From an uncultured Prevotellaceae bacterium (lineage in GTDB: Bacteria; Bacteroidota; Bacteroidia; Bacteroidales; Bacteroidaceae), in assembly GCA_946624335.1 (NCBI GenBank), contig CAMOSA010000002.1:1-37897 (forward strand): a DNA stretch of 37,897 nt. Direction: 5' to 3'. The notes beneath the pieces are model-generated. The model worked only from the letters and a program-made list of their open reading frames with translations, was not told the origin of the DNA and made no database searches. The position numbers were made by a program, and so were the translations under genes. How positions within the stretch are numbered: the stretch's first letter is position 1; each line of letters starts with the position of its first letter. Positions 20,004 to 32,374 of the stretch are shown here, piece after piece.

Positions 20004-22433
20004 TTAGATATTCGCGATACTCATGATGTCGGCGAAGACACCAGCCGCTGTCACGCTGGCGCCGGCGCCGTAGCCCTGGATGAGCATAGGAAATTCACGA
20101 TAACGCTCAGTAGTGAGCATAACGATGTTGTTGCTGCCTTCGAGGCGGTAGAAGGGATGGTTCTGTGGTATCTCTTCGAGCGATACGCTGGCCTTGCCGT
20201 TCTCGAACTTGGCCACGAATCTCCAGCGCTTGCCCTCGGCCTCAAGGCGGCTGCGGCGACGCTCGAAGTCGTCATCGAGTGACGGCAACCGCTTCCAGAA
20301 CGTGTCGACATCGCCGTCAAAGAATTCTTGAGGGATAAATAGGTGAGCGTCGACGTCGACCTGTTCGACATGGTAGCCTGCTTCACGTGCCAGAATGACC
20401 AGCTTGCGGATAACGTCCTTGCCGCTGAGGTCGATGCGTGGGTCGGGCTCGCTGTAGCCCTCGGCCTTGGCCATCTGCACGGTCTGGCTGAAGGGCACGT
20501 CGGCGCTGATCTTGTTGAAGATATAGTTGAGCGTACCGCTCAGCACGGCTTCGATGCGCAGAATCTTGTCGCCCGAGTGAATGAGGTCGTTGATGGTGCG
20601 GATGATGGGCAGTCCGGCACCGACGTTGGTCTCGAAGAGGAACTTGACGCCGCGCTTCTGAGCGATGGTCTTCAGCTCATGGTAGTTCTCGTAATCGCTG
20701 CTGGCCGCCAGCTTGTTGGCCGCCACGACGTTGATGTTATGCTCGAGGAAGTCTTTGTAGAGCCCGGCCACTTCGGGCGAGGCGGTGCAATCGACAAAGA
20801 CGGAGTTGAAGATATTCATGCCGATCACTTCGTCGCGCAGGCGGCTGACGTCGCTCTCGGCGGCGTTGTCGAGCTGCTTGCGCCACTCGATGAGGTTGAT
20901 GCCTTCGCGCGTGAAGAGCGCCTTATGGCTGCTGGCCAGCCCTACGACATTCAGCTTGAGGCCATGCTCCTGCTTGAGCTTCTCTTGTTGCGAGGCTATC
21001 TGCTCGATGAGCGAGCGGCCTACGGTGCCGACACCGCAGAGGAAGAGGTTCAGCACCTGATATTCCGAGAGGAAGAAGGCATCGTGTATGACATTAAGGG
21101 TCTTGCGCAAGTATTTCGAGTCGACGACAAAGGAGATGTTGGTCTCCGATGCGCCCTGAGCACAGGCTATGACGCTGATGCCCGAGCGTCCCAGCGTGCC
21201 GAAGAGCTTGCCTGCTATGCCGGGCGTGTGCTTCATGTTCTCGCCTACGACAGCTACGGTGGCCAAGCCTCCTTCGGCTTGCATACGGAACATAGCCCCC
21301 GTCTCTATCTCCTTGGCAAACTCCTCGTTGAGGACGCGGCACGCCTCGGCGGCGTCCTCGTCGCGGACACCGATACTGGTGCTGTTTTCCGACGAAGCCT
21401 GTGAGACCATGAACACCGAGATACCATTCTCGGCCAGGACAGAGAAGATACGGCGGTTGACACCGATCACGCCGACCATGGAGAGACCGGAGACGGTGAT
21501 GAGCGTCGTGCCCTTGATGCTTGATATACCTTTGATGAGGCGGCTGTCGTCGACAATCTCCTTTTTGATGATGGTGCCAGGTGCGTCGGGGTTGAAGGTA
21601 TTCTTGATGAGAATGGGTATGTTCTTGACGCAGACCGGATAGATGGTAGGCGGATAGACCACTTTGGCACCAAAGTTGCACAGCTCCATGGCCTCGATGT
21701 ACGAAAGCTCTGGGATGACGTAGGCGTTGGAAATCACTCGCGGATCGGCCGTCATGAATCCGTCGACGTCGGTCCAGATCTCGAGCACGCTGGCATCGAG
21801 CGCAGCGGCAATGATGCTGGCGGTGTAGTCCGAGCCGCCCCGTCCGAGGTTGGTCACCTCGCCACTCTCGGCATCCGTCGAGATGAAACCGGGCACGAGC
21901 GATATCTCAGGCATCTGCTGCCACGTCTTGCGCACCAGCTCGTTGGTCAGCTCGCTGGCCAGCAGGGCTCGTCCGCCCTTGACCTCTGTTTTGATGAACT
22001 CGCGGCTGTCGTACCATTGGGCATCCTTGATGAGCGTGGCAACGATCTTGCTGCTGAGGCGCTCGCCGTAACTGACGATAGCGGCCTGCGTCTTCGGTGA
22101 GAGATCATGGATGAGGTAAACACCCTGGAAGATCGAACGCAACTCTTCGAGCAGGCTGTCGGTGATGCGCAGCAGGCCGTCGCGTTCCGCACCGGCGGGG
22201 ATGACCGTATCGATCATCGCATGATGGCGCTGGGCTATCTCGGCATAAGCGGTGAGATAGGAGATATCGCCGCTGAGGGCGAGCTGTGAGGTGCGGATCA
22301 GCTTATCGGTGATACCGCCGAGGGCTGACACGACGACGATGACGGGTTCGGTCTGCGACTCGACGATGCGCTTGACGTTCAGGATACTGTCTGCGGAGCC
22401 CACACTGGAGCCTCCAAATTTGAGGACTTTCAT
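20004..22433 (-). CDS. thrA: Bifunctional aspartokinase / homoserine dehydrogenase
   Basis: MKVLKFGGSSVGSADSILNVKRIV...; two ACT segments; LFLCGVGTVGRSLIEQI...; AANKLAASSDY. ORF start at 22457 trimmed to MKVLKFGGSS. Confidence 0.95.
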   Translation of the reverse strand: MKVLKFGGSSVGSADSILNVKRIVESQTEPVIVVVSALGGITDKLIRTSQLALSGDISYLTAYAEIAQRHHAMIDTVIPAGAERDGLLRITDSLLEELRSIFQGVYLIHDLSPKTQAAIVSYGERLSSKIVATLIKDAQWYDSREFIKTEVKGGRALLASELTNELVRKTWQQMPEISLVPGFISTDAESGEVTNLGRGGSDYTASIIAAALDASVLEIWTDVDGFMTADPRVISNAYVIPELSYIEAMELCNFGAKVVYPPTIYPVCVKNIPILIKNTFNPDAPGTIIKKEIVDDSRLIKGISSIKGTTLITVSGLSMVGVIGVNRRIFSVLAENGISVFMVSQASSENSTSIGVRDEDAAEACRVLNEEFAKEIETGAMFRMQAEGGLATVAVVGENMKHTPGIAGKLFGTLGRSGISVIACAQGASETNISFVVDSKYLRKTLNVIHDAFFLSEYQVLNLFLCGVGTVGRSLIEQIASQQEKLKQEHGLKLNVVGLASSHKALFTREGINLIEWRKQLDNAAESDVSRLRDEVIGMNIFNSVFVDCTASPEVAGLYKDFLEHNINVVAANKLAASSDYENYHELKTIAQKRGVKFLFETNVGAGLPIIRTINDLIHSGDKILRIEAVLSGTLNYIFNKISADVPFSQTVQMAKAEGYSEPDPRIDLSGKDVIRKLVILAREAGYHVEQVDVDAHLFIPQEFFDGDVDTFWKRLPSLDDDFERRRSRLEAEGKRWRFVAKFENGKASVSLEEIPQNHPFYRLEGSNNIVMLTTERYREFPMLIQGYGAGASVTAAGVFADIMSIANI

Positions 22434-22454
22434 AGGGAGTTTCAATTTTGGGTG

Positions 22455-22462
22455 CAAAAGTA
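22455..22462 (-). promoter_or_regulatory. Bacteroidetes -7 box (TACTTTTG) for thrA operon
   Basis: CAAAAGTA on plus strand, ~22 nt upstream of MKVLKFGG start. Confidence 0.6.
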
Positions 22463-22534
22463 ATGAATAAACACCAAAAAAGCGACTTTTGCTTCAAATA
22501 TTTAAGGTATTTGTGCGTAAAAAGACATTTTATG

Positions 22535-24427
22535 TCAATCTGCGTGTCTTTCGCTGTCGTCGCTAAGCTGGAGCTCCTCGTCTTGCAGCAGTCTGTGCAA
22601 GACACGTCCGACGATGCTTTCTGGCACATCGTGGAGGTGAATGTCGAGGATGGAAGTGGGGTGGTTAATGGCTATGAAATCGATGATGCGCTGCCGCACG
22701 CTGTCTTCATCGAAGCGGGGAAGTATGTCCTGTCCGGAGCAGTTGTCGCAGTGTCCACAGTCGCAGGTCATGTCCTCGCCGAAATACTTGAGGAGGTAAC
22801 GGCTGCGGCACGTCTTCGTCGCGATGTAGCCCAACATGGTGTCGATGCGCTGGCTGAGCTCCCGCTTGCGGTCATCGTAAATGGCGGGGGGCAGGACGAT
22901 GGCGTCGGTCTCGATGCGGCGTTGTGTGAAGGTGAGATAGGGGATGAATTTCCGGGGAATAAAACGTATGATGTGTCGTTGACTGAGTTCGATAAGCAGT
23001 TGGCTGATGGTCTGCGCGTCGGTGTTGAGCTTGAAGGCAATCTCGTCCTCGTCGATGTAGGCATATTCGCTGAAAATGCCGGTGCAGGTGCGCAGCAGAT
23101 GCTGCAGCAGCTGTTCGGGGCGTGGTGGCAGATGAATGCCGTAAAGCTCATCGCGATGGCAGAGCATCATCACGCGGCTCATGTTTTCCTCGGCGTCGGC
23201 CCATTCGATATAGCCGGCGCGTGAGAGTAGCTGGAGCGCGTTGTAGGCCCTCACGGGGAAGTGACGGAAGTTGCGGCAGAACTCTTCGAGGTTGAACTCG
23301 CGTGTCACGCCATACCCGTCGCCCATAGCCATCTGGAGATAGAAACAGGCGTCTTCGTACACCTTACGGATGTATTCGATGGGCGGGAACGTCAGGTCGA
23401 TACGTTGGCGCAGCAGTCGAGCCGTCCGTTGGTCGTACAGTAATATCGCGTAAGCGTTGAGGCCGTCGCGCCCTGCCCGTCCAGCTTCTTGGAAATAGGC
23501 CTCGGGTGCGTCGGGCACGTCAGAGTGAATGACCAGCCTGACGTCGGGCTTGTCGATGCCCATGCCGAAGGCGTTGGTGGCCACCATCACGCGTATCTCC
23601 CCTTCCTGCCAGGCCTTGGCCCGCTCGTTCTTCTCGTGATTGGTCAACCCGGCGTGGTAGTTGGTAGCGCTGATGTTCCGGCGCGACAGGTATTCGGCTA
23701 TCTCGCGGGTGTCCTTCCGGCTTCGTGTGTAGACGATGGCCGATCCTGGAATCTTCTGCAGCAACTCTTCGATGTCCTGTTCCTTGGTGATGGCTATCTG
23801 GCGTACCGTATAGGTCAGGTTCTTACGCTCGAAGCTCATGCGCTTGACGTTGACCTGTCTGAATCCCAGCTGCCGCTGGATGTCTTCGATGACGGCAGGA
23901 GTGGCCGTGGCCGTCAGTGCCAGGACGGGTGCCGAGGGCAGTAGTTTCCGGATCTGGGTGATCTGTGTGTAAGAGGGCCTGAAGTCATAGCCCCACTGCG
24001 AGATACAGTGCGCCTCGTCGACAGTGATGAAGCTGACCTTCATGTGCCGCAGCTTGGCCTGGAAAACCTCTGAGGCGATGCGCTCAGGCGAGATATAGAG
24101 GAACTTGAAGTTACCGTAGACACAGTTCTCGAGTGCTACGATAATCTCGTCGCGGGTCATACCAGTATACACCGCCGTGGCTTTGATGCCCTGGCGGCGT
24201 AGGTGTTCCACCTGATCCTTCATCAGTGCGATGAGTGGGCTGATGACCAGGCACAGCCCATCCTGAGCCATCGCTGGCACTTGAAAGGTGATGCTTTTGC
24301 CACCGCCCGTAGGCATCAGCCCCAGTGTGTCGCGGCCGGCGCCGATGCTCTCGATGATGTCTTGCTGAATGCCTCGGAAGGCTTCGTAGCCGAAGTATTG
24401 CTTGAGGATGGATAGGTAATCAGGCAT
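22535..24427 (-). CDS. recQ: ATP-dependent DNA helicase RecQ
   Basis: LGLMPTGGGKSITFQVPA, VDEAHCISQWGYDFRPSY, YFQEAGRAGRDG, RQC zinc ligands CRSRYLLKYFGEDMTCDCGHCDNC. Confidence 0.95.
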   Translation of the reverse strand: MPDYLSILKQYFGYEAFRGIQQDIIESIGAGRDTLGLMPTGGGKSITFQVPAMAQDGLCLVISPLIALMKDQVEHLRRQGIKATAVYTGMTRDEIIVALENCVYGNFKFLYISPERIASEVFQAKLRHMKVSFITVDEAHCISQWGYDFRPSYTQITQIRKLLPSAPVLALTATATPAVIEDIQRQLGFRQVNVKRMSFERKNLTYTVRQIAITKEQDIEELLQKIPGSAIVYTRSRKDTREIAEYLSRRNISATNYHAGLTNHEKNERAKAWQEGEIRVMVATNAFGMGIDKPDVRLVIHSDVPDAPEAYFQEAGRAGRDGLNAYAILLYDQRTARLLRQRIDLTFPPIEYIRKVYEDACFYLQMAMGDGYGVTREFNLEEFCRNFRHFPVRAYNALQLLSRAGYIEWADAEENMSRVMMLCHRDELYGIHLPPRPEQLLQHLLRTCTGIFSEYAYIDEDEIAFKLNTDAQTISQLLIELSQRHIIRFIPRKFIPYLTFTQRRIETDAIVLPPAIYDDRKRELSQRIDTMLGYIATKTCRSRYLLKYFGEDMTCDCGHCDNCSGQDILPRFDEDSVRQRIIDFIAINHPTSILDIHLHDVPESIVGRVLHRLLQDEELQLSDDSERHAD

Positions 24428-26144
24428 CTTCGCTCGGGCGGATATCTTCGATTTGCAGCTGAACCTCGCTTCGCTTGTGTGAATTCTCTTCTATGGTGTA
24501 GCAGATGTCGAAGGCGTGACGGCTCTTGATGAAGCGCGCCTGTGAGCTCTGTCCGAAGGCTATGCCACTGACGATGTTGTGGCTCTTGTTGTCCACCAGC
24601 TCCAGCTTGATGTGTTCCTGATGATGGCCTACGACCTTGCTTGTGCCGTAGTCGTAGACGTGCTCGGTGCAGAACAGTGGCTTCTGGTTGTCGGGCCCGA
24701 ACGGTGCAAAACGGCGCAGGTCGTTGTAGAAGCGATGGCTGATGTCCTTGAAATCGAGCATGGCGTCGATGTTGAGCTCCGGCTGGATCTGTGAGTCGAG
24801 GATGTGCTCGTTGACGTAGGCCTCGAAGCGCCGCTTGAACTCGGGCACGTTCTCCACTTTCATGGATAAGCCTGCGGCGTAGGTGTGCCCGCCGAAGTTC
24901 TCCAGCAGGTCGCGGCATGAGTCGATGGCTCGGTATACGTCAAAGCCTCCGACGGAGCGTGCCGAGCCCGTGGCCATATCATCGGTGCGTGTCAGCACGA
25001 CAGCCGGTCGGCAGTAGACCTCGGTCAGTCGCGAGGCGACGATGCCGATGACGCCTTTGTGCCACTCCTCACTGTAGAGGACGATGGCGCGTTGCTCATG
25101 GTTGTGGTCCAGACGCTCGACGATGTTGTTGGCCTCCTGCGTCATCTCTTTGTCCAGGTCCTTGCGCTGATCGTTGTAGGCGTTAATCTGCAAGGCCATG
25201 CGATGGGCGCGCTGTGGGTCGCGCTCCACGAGCAGCGCCACGGCTTCGCTCCCCTTCTGCATACGTCCCGATGCATTGATGCGTGGGCCGATCTTGAAGA
25301 TGATGTCCGAGAGGGTGATCTCGCGGTCGAGGAGCCCGCACACTTCGATGATAGCTTTCAGGCCTACGCTGACCTTCGAGTTGATCTGCTTCAGTCCATG
25401 GAAAGCCAGCACGCGGTTCTCGCCCTGAATGGGCACGATGTCCGACGCGATGCTCACGGCACACAGATCCAGCAAGGGCACCAGCTGCGAGAAGGGTATG
25501 CCATTGTCGATGGCGAAGGCTTGCATCAGCTTGAAGCCCACGCCGCATCCCGAGAGGTGCTCGTAGGGGTAGGTGGCGTCGAGGCGTTTGGCGTTGAGGA
25601 TGGCCACCGCCGGAGGCAGCTCATCGCCTGGCACATGGTGGTCGCAGATGATGAAGTCGATGCCTAAGCTCTTGGCATAGGCAATCTCCTCGTTGGCCTT
25701 GATGCCGCAGTCGAGCACGATGATGAGGCCTACGCCCGACTCGTGGGCGAAGTCGACGCCCTGACGGCTCACGCCATAGCCCTCTTCGATGCGGTCGGGG
25801 ATGTAGAAATCAATGTTTGTCGTGAACTGCTGTAGAAAACGGTAGACCAGAGCTACCGCCGTGCAACCGTCCACGTCGTAATCTCCGTACACTAAGATAC
25901 GTTCTTTACGTCCCAGGGCCATGTTCAGCCTGTCCACCGCTATGCGCATATCGCGGAAAAGAAACGGGTCAAGCAATTCAGAGAGCTGCGGACGGAAGAA
26001 ACGTTTTGCCTCCGCTGCCGTGGTGATGCCACGTTGCATCAGCAACAGGCCGAGCGTGGGGTGAATACCCACGTCGGCAGCCAGTGCCTTAGCTGCTTCC
26101 AGGCGATCGGGTGTAGGAGGTTCGTAATTCCATTTGTAGTTCAT
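24420..26144 (-). CDS. recJ: Single-stranded-DNA-specific exonuclease RecJ
   Basis: ILVYGDYDVDGCTAVALVYRFL, LIIVLDCGIKANEEIAYAKSLGIDFIICDHHVPGDELPPA, GFDVYRAIDSCRDLLENFGGHTYAAGLSM. Confidence 0.94.
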   Translation of the reverse strand: MNYKWNYEPPTPDRLEAAKALAADVGIHPTLGLLLMQRGITTAAEAKRFFRPQLSELLDPFLFRDMRIAVDRLNMALGRKERILVYGDYDVDGCTAVALVYRFLQQFTTNIDFYIPDRIEEGYGVSRQGVDFAHESGVGLIIVLDCGIKANEEIAYAKSLGIDFIICDHHVPGDELPPAVAILNAKRLDATYPYEHLSGCGVGFKLMQAFAIDNGIPFSQLVPLLDLCAVSIASDIVPIQGENRVLAFHGLKQINSKVSVGLKAIIEVCGLLDREITLSDIIFKIGPRINASGRMQKGSEAVALLVERDPQRAHRMALQINAYNDQRKDLDKEMTQEANNIVERLDHNHEQRAIVLYSEEWHKGVIGIVASRLTEVYCRPAVVLTRTDDMATGSARSVGGFDVYRAIDSCRDLLENFGGHTYAAGLSMKVENVPEFKRRFEAYVNEHILDSQIQPELNIDAMLDFKDISHRFYNDLRRFAPFGPDNQKPLFCTEHVYDYGTSKVVGHHQEHIKLELVDNKSHNIVSGIAFGQSSQARFIKSRHAFDICYTIEENSHKRSEVQLQIEDIRPSEDA

Positions 26145-26196
26145 ATATATTGTTTTTTTATCCTATTTCTTTTCCTGTTGCCCTATAATGAGCGCT

Positions 26197-26204
26197 CAAA
26201 GGTA
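26197..26204 (-). promoter_or_regulatory. Bacteroidetes -7 box (TACCTTTG) for recJ-recQ
   Basis: CAAAGGTA on plus strand upstream of recJ. Confidence 0.6.
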
Positions 26205-26335
26205 CAAAAAAATCTGTCATGCCGTACGAAAAAGTGTGCTAATAAACTATAAAGACTTTGTTTTTACGTGTTTTTTGTCGTGTGAGGTGCTATTACAGGG
26301 GCATCAATCGCCCGATCCAGGTGCCGAAGCGTACA

Positions 26336-26368
26336 CAAAAAAGCCCTGCTGAGGGAGTCAGCAGGGCT
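26336..26368 (-). terminator. Intrinsic terminator for alaS
   Basis: Reverse strand AGCCCTGCTGA-CTCCC-TCAGCAGGGCT followed by TTTTT. Confidence 0.85.
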
Positions 26369-26392
26369 ATGTCTGTCGATGTCGTTGCATGC

Positions 26393-29023
<2,631 letters not shown>

Positions 29024-29032
29024 TATCTTGAT

Positions 29033-29070
29033 TTACGATTTGACCATTTACGATTTACCATTTACGTGGC
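29033..29070. repeat. ATTTACG heptamer array upstream of alaS
   Basis: GATTTACGATTTGACCATTTACGATTTACCATTTACG. Confidence 0.75.
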
Positions 29071-29086
29071 TTTCGCATTTTGCGCG

Positions 29087-29094
29087 CAAAGGTA
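29087..29094 (-). promoter_or_regulatory. Bacteroidetes -7 box (TACCTTTG) for alaS
   Basis: CAAAGGTA on plus strand upstream of alaS. Confidence 0.6.
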
Positions 29095-29153
29095 CATCTT
29101 TTTTCTGATATAAAAGCCATTGTGGCTCAAAAACTTTATGCAGCCCGTCGTTT

Positions 29154-30545
29154 TTACCTGTCTTCGACGATACTCTCGGGCTTGACGAAACTGCTTCGTA
29201 TGCGCCATTCCTTGGGGTAAAGGTTGTTGGCGCGCGTTCCCAGGTTCTTCATGAGTCCGAGTCGTTGGTCGCGATAGCAGACTTGCACGATGCCCCGTGG
29301 TGTCTCGGGCGGCAGGGCGAAGGCTTCGCGCTGCAGATAGCGGATGGCATCGTCTATCGTGACGTTGACGCGAGGCAGTGGCGCGGTGTCGTCGGCGGCG
29401 CGGCGGCCGGCAGCCGGGCGGTCATCGGGCACGGCGTCCAAGAGTGTGGTGGGCAGCGTCCTTAGCTGTTGCCGCAGGGCTTCGGCCAGCATCGACTGCG
29501 GTGTCTGTGGTGCCCGGTCCTTTCGGCGCTCTTTGGCCGGTGCTGCTGCAGGCTCGTCGTCTTCGCCCTTCTTACGCAGCACGGCGACGAAGAAGCCTTC
29601 GCCGCGGACCTGTCCCGGCAGGAAATGGCAGCACGGCAGGGGACCGTCCGTGCCCGTCGCCGCCAGACCGTCGGGCCTCACCCTCATGTCGCCCCTGATG
29701 CCCCAGGCCGGGTCGGTGGGTATCTCGATGACGTCGGCCCCGAGCTCGCGGGCTATCCATTCGACGTTCTGCTCGTCCTCTTCGGGGTTAAAGGTGCATG
29801 TGGAGTAGATCAGCGTGCCCCCGTCCTTCAGCGCTGGCCATATATCAGCGACGATGGAGCGCTGGAGCGCAGCACACTCGCTGACGAGGCGTGGCGACCA
29901 CTGTCGTGCAGCTTCCGCCTCCTTCCTCATCATGCCCTCGCCAGAGCAGGGTACGTCGGTCAGGATGAGGTCGAAGCGCTGCCACCGTCGGCGTGGGGCG
30001 GCGACGATGCGTGCTATGTCAGCTGCGAAGGCTTGGGTGACGACGACGCCGGGATGACCCCACTTGGCGATGTTTTCGGCCAGCACCTGGGCACGGCTGT
30101 GCTGCGGCTCGTTGGCCACCAGCAGACAGTCGTCGGGCAGCAGCGAGCGTAGCAGGGTGCTCTTCCCGCCCGGCGCGGCGCAGAGGTCGAGGGCGGACTG
30201 GAAATGACGAGTGACGGATGACGAATCGTTCTCTGATGACGAATGACGCATCAGGTGGCGTATGACATGGGCGAGGAACATCGAGCTGGCCTCTTGGACG
30301 TAGTAGGCACCGGCGTGCAGCAGCGGGTCGGCTGTGAACGCGGGGCGTTGGCTCAGGTAGATGCCCTCCGGGCACCAGGGTACACGCCCGTCGGCATAGC
30401 GCAGGGCTGTGTCGGCCGACAGGCGCCGCGTGTTCAGCCGTATGCTCGTCTGCGGCTCAGCGCTGAGACCCTCGGCCAGCGCTTCGACGTCGGCCGCGCT
30501 CCAGTGTTGGCGCAGATAGTGTTCAAAATCATTGGGCAGTTTCAT
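29154..30545 (-). CDS. NOL1/NOP2/Sun-family RNA (rRNA) cytosine-C5 methyltransferase, RsmF-like
   Basis: SALDLCAAPGGKSTLLRSLL, NEPQHSRAQVLAENIAKWG, DVPCSGEGMMRKEAEA, IYSTCTFNPEEDEQNVEW. Confidence 0.92.
   Translation of the reverse strand: MKLPNDFEHYLRQHWSAADVEALAEGLSAEPQTSIRLNTRRLSADTALRYADGRVPWCPEGIYLSQRPAFTADPLLHAGAYYVQEASSMFLAHVIRHLMRHSSSENDSSSVTRHFQSALDLCAAPGGKSTLLRSLLPDDCLLVANEPQHSRAQVLAENIAKWGHPGVVVTQAFAADIARIVAAPRRRWQRFDLILTDVPCSGEGMMRKEAEAARQWSPRLVSECAALQRSIVADIWPALKDGGTLIYSTCTFNPEEDEQNVEWIARELGADVIEIPTDPAWGIRGDMRVRPDGLAATGTDGPLPCCHFLPGQVRGEGFFVAVLRKKGEDDEPAAAPAKERRKDRAPQTPQSMLAEALRQQLRTLPTTLLDAVPDDRPAAGRRAADDTAPLPRVNVTIDDAIRYLQREAFALPPETPRGIVQVCYRDQRLGLMKNLGTRANNLYPKEWRIRSSFVKPESIVEDR
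30203..30252. repeat. TGACGAR heptamers inside the RsmF-like gene
   Basis: AATGACGAGTGACGGATGACGAATCGTTCTCTGATGACGAATGACGCATCAG. Confidence 0.75.
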
Positions 30546-30549
30546 GGCG

Positions 30550-30557
30550 CAAAGGTA
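30550..30557 (-). promoter_or_regulatory. Bacteroidetes -7 box (TACCTTTG) 4 nt from the start codon of the RsmF-like gene
   Basis: Reverse strand TACCTTTG-CGCC-ATG. Confidence 0.6.
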
Positions 30558-30620
30558 CGAATTATATATGTATAAAACATTTTTTTCTCCTCCCTTTTTC
30601 GTTTTTCGCGTGATTATCGT

Positions 30621-30628
30621 TATCTTTG
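30621..30628 (+). promoter_or_regulatory. Bacteroidetes -7 box TATCTTTG for thyA-folA
   Basis: TANNTTTG match 28 nt upstream of thyA. Confidence 0.6.
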
Positions 30629-30656
30629 CGCCGCAAAATCACCGAAAGGACAGACG

Positions 30657-31451
30657 ATGAGACAATATCTAGACCTCCTGCAGCGCATCCTCGACGAGGG
30701 TGCCGTCAAGACCGACCGCACCGGCACCGGCACCCGCAGCGTGTTCGGCCATCAGATGCGCTTCCGCCTCGCCGACGGCTTTCCGCTGCTCACGACCAAG
30801 AAGCTTCACCTGCGCAGCATCATACACGAACTGCTGTGGTTCCTGCGCGGCGACACCAACATACAGTATCTCCATGACAATGGCGTCACCATCTGGGACG
30901 AATGGGCCGACGCCAATGGCGACCTCGGGCCCGTCTATGGCCACCAGTGGCGCTCGTGGCCCGACTATGACGGCGGCACCATAGACCAGATTGCCAACGT
31001 CGTAGGCCTCATCCGCCACCACCCTGACTCGCGTCGCATGATCGTCTCGGCATGGAACGTCGCCGAGGTCGACCGGATGGCGCTGCCGCCATGCCATACG
31101 ATGTTCCAGTTCTACGTCGCCGACGGGCGCCTCTCGCTGCAGCTCTACCAGCGCTCGGCCGACACCTTTCTCGGCGTGCCTTTCAATATAGCGTCCTACG
31201 CCCTGCTGCTGATGATGATGGCGCAGGTCACGGGACTCGAGGCCGGCGACTTCGTGCATACTACGGGCGACACTCACCTCTACCTTAATCACATCGAGCA
31301 GGCCCGGTTGCAGCTGACACGTACGCCGCGCCCCCTGCCCCGCATGGTGCTCAATCCCGACGTGAAGGACATCTTCGGTTTCCATTACGACGATTTTCAG
31401 TTGGAAGGTTACGACCCGTGGCCTCACATCAAAGCGGAGGTGGCTGTATGA
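30657..31451 (+). CDS. thyA: Thymidylate synthase
   Basis: [38 protein letters not shown]...[12 protein letters not shown]...[20 protein letters not shown]. Confidence 0.97.
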   Translation: MRQYLDLLQRILDEGAVKTDRTGTGTRSVFGHQMRFRLADGFPLLTTKKLHLRSIIHELLWFLRGDTNIQYLHDNGVTIWDEWADANGDLGPVYGHQWRSWPDYDGGTIDQIANVVGLIRHHPDSRRMIVSAWNVAEVDRMALPPCHTMFQFYVADGRLSLQLYQRSADTFLGVPFNIASYALLLMMMAQVTGLEAGDFVHTTGDTHLYLNHIEQARLQLTRTPRPLPRMVLNPDVKDIFGFHYDDFQLEGYDPWPHIKAEVAV

Positions 31452-31963
31452 CGACGCTCAGCCTCATCGCCGCTGTGGCCCTGGACGGAGCCATCGGCTT
31501 CGGCAACAAGCTGCTCTACTGGTTGCCCAACGACCTGAAGCGTTTCAAGACGCTCACGACAGGTCACACCATCATCATGGGACGTCGCACCTTCGAGTCG
31601 TTGCCCAAGGGTGCCCTGCCAGATCGCCGCAACGTCGTCTTGTCGCGCGACGTGACTTTCAGTGCCGAGCGCGTCGAGCGTTTTGCTTCACTCGAGGCGG
31701 CGCTTGAGGCCTGTGCCGCCGACGGCGAGGTCTATGTCATCGGCGGCGAGAGTGTCTACAGGCAGGCCTTGCCCTATGCCCAGCGCCTCTGCCTGACCAT
31801 CGTCGCCGACCTGCCGGCGCAGGCTGATGCCTATTTCCCGGAGATAGATATGGACGAGTGGCAGGTCGTGCACGGCGAGCACCACACAGCTGACGAGCGG
31901 CACGCCTTCGACTATTACTTTGTAGACCTGCAGAGGCTAGACCGGACGAAGTCGCCCAGGTGA
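31448..31963 (+). CDS. folA: Dihydrofolate reductase
   Basis: [57 protein letters not shown] overlap with thyA. Confidence 0.95.
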   Translation: MTTLSLIAAVALDGAIGFGNKLLYWLPNDLKRFKTLTTGHTIIMGRRTFESLPKGALPDRRNVVLSRDVTFSAERVERFASLEAALEACAADGEVYVIGGESVYRQALPYAQRLCLTIVADLPAQADAYFPEIDMDEWQVVHGEHHTADERHAFDYYFVDLQRLDRTKSPR

Positions 31964-32033
31964 CATGACGAAGTCGTCCGGGTAACATGATGAAGTCACC
32001 CGGTAACATGATGAAGTCACCCGGGTAACTTGT
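31945..32033. repeat. ~21-22 bp tandem repeat overlapping the 3' end of folA
   Basis: ACATGACGAAGTCGTCCGGGTA / ACATGATGAAGTCACCCGGTA / ACATGATGAAGTCACCCGGGTA, preceded by GGACGAAGTCGCCCAGGTG. Confidence 0.82.
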
Positions 32034-32086
32034 CTCACACATCTAAGGTAACCATACATCAGCCCCCAATCGTTCATTCGAGTTTA

Positions 32087-32320
32087 TTAGTGGTGCGATA
32101 AATTTTAATTAAATACGAAATATCCCTTTGTTTATAAGGGTTTCAGAGCGTTCTTTGATTTTTTGATTTGAAATTGACTGGGTCTCTGCCCTGGAGAGAA
32201 CTCCACTCAGGGAACTCATCACGATGCCTAACAACTTGGTCAATCTCAATCATAATGTCACTGAACTAACACTATTTGATGATATGTAAAACTTAACGCG
32301 ATTTTATCGCACCAGTACTA
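32087..32320. mobile_element. ~230 bp MITE-like insertion with terminal inverted repeats GGTGCGATAAA and 13 bp flanking direct repeat
   Basis: TIRs 32092-32102 and 32303-32313; direct repeat ATTCGAGTTTATT at 32076-32088 and 32321-32333. Confidence 0.6.
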
Positions 32321-32374
32321 ATTCGAGTTTATTGGTGTCCGCTAAAACTTTTTACCCCATACCACAAAAAGGTC

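Noticed and set aside
31737-32042. 101-aa minus ORF MCETSYPGDFIMLPGDFIMLPG...
   Set aside because: Translation of the folA-proximal tandem repeat and antisense of folA.
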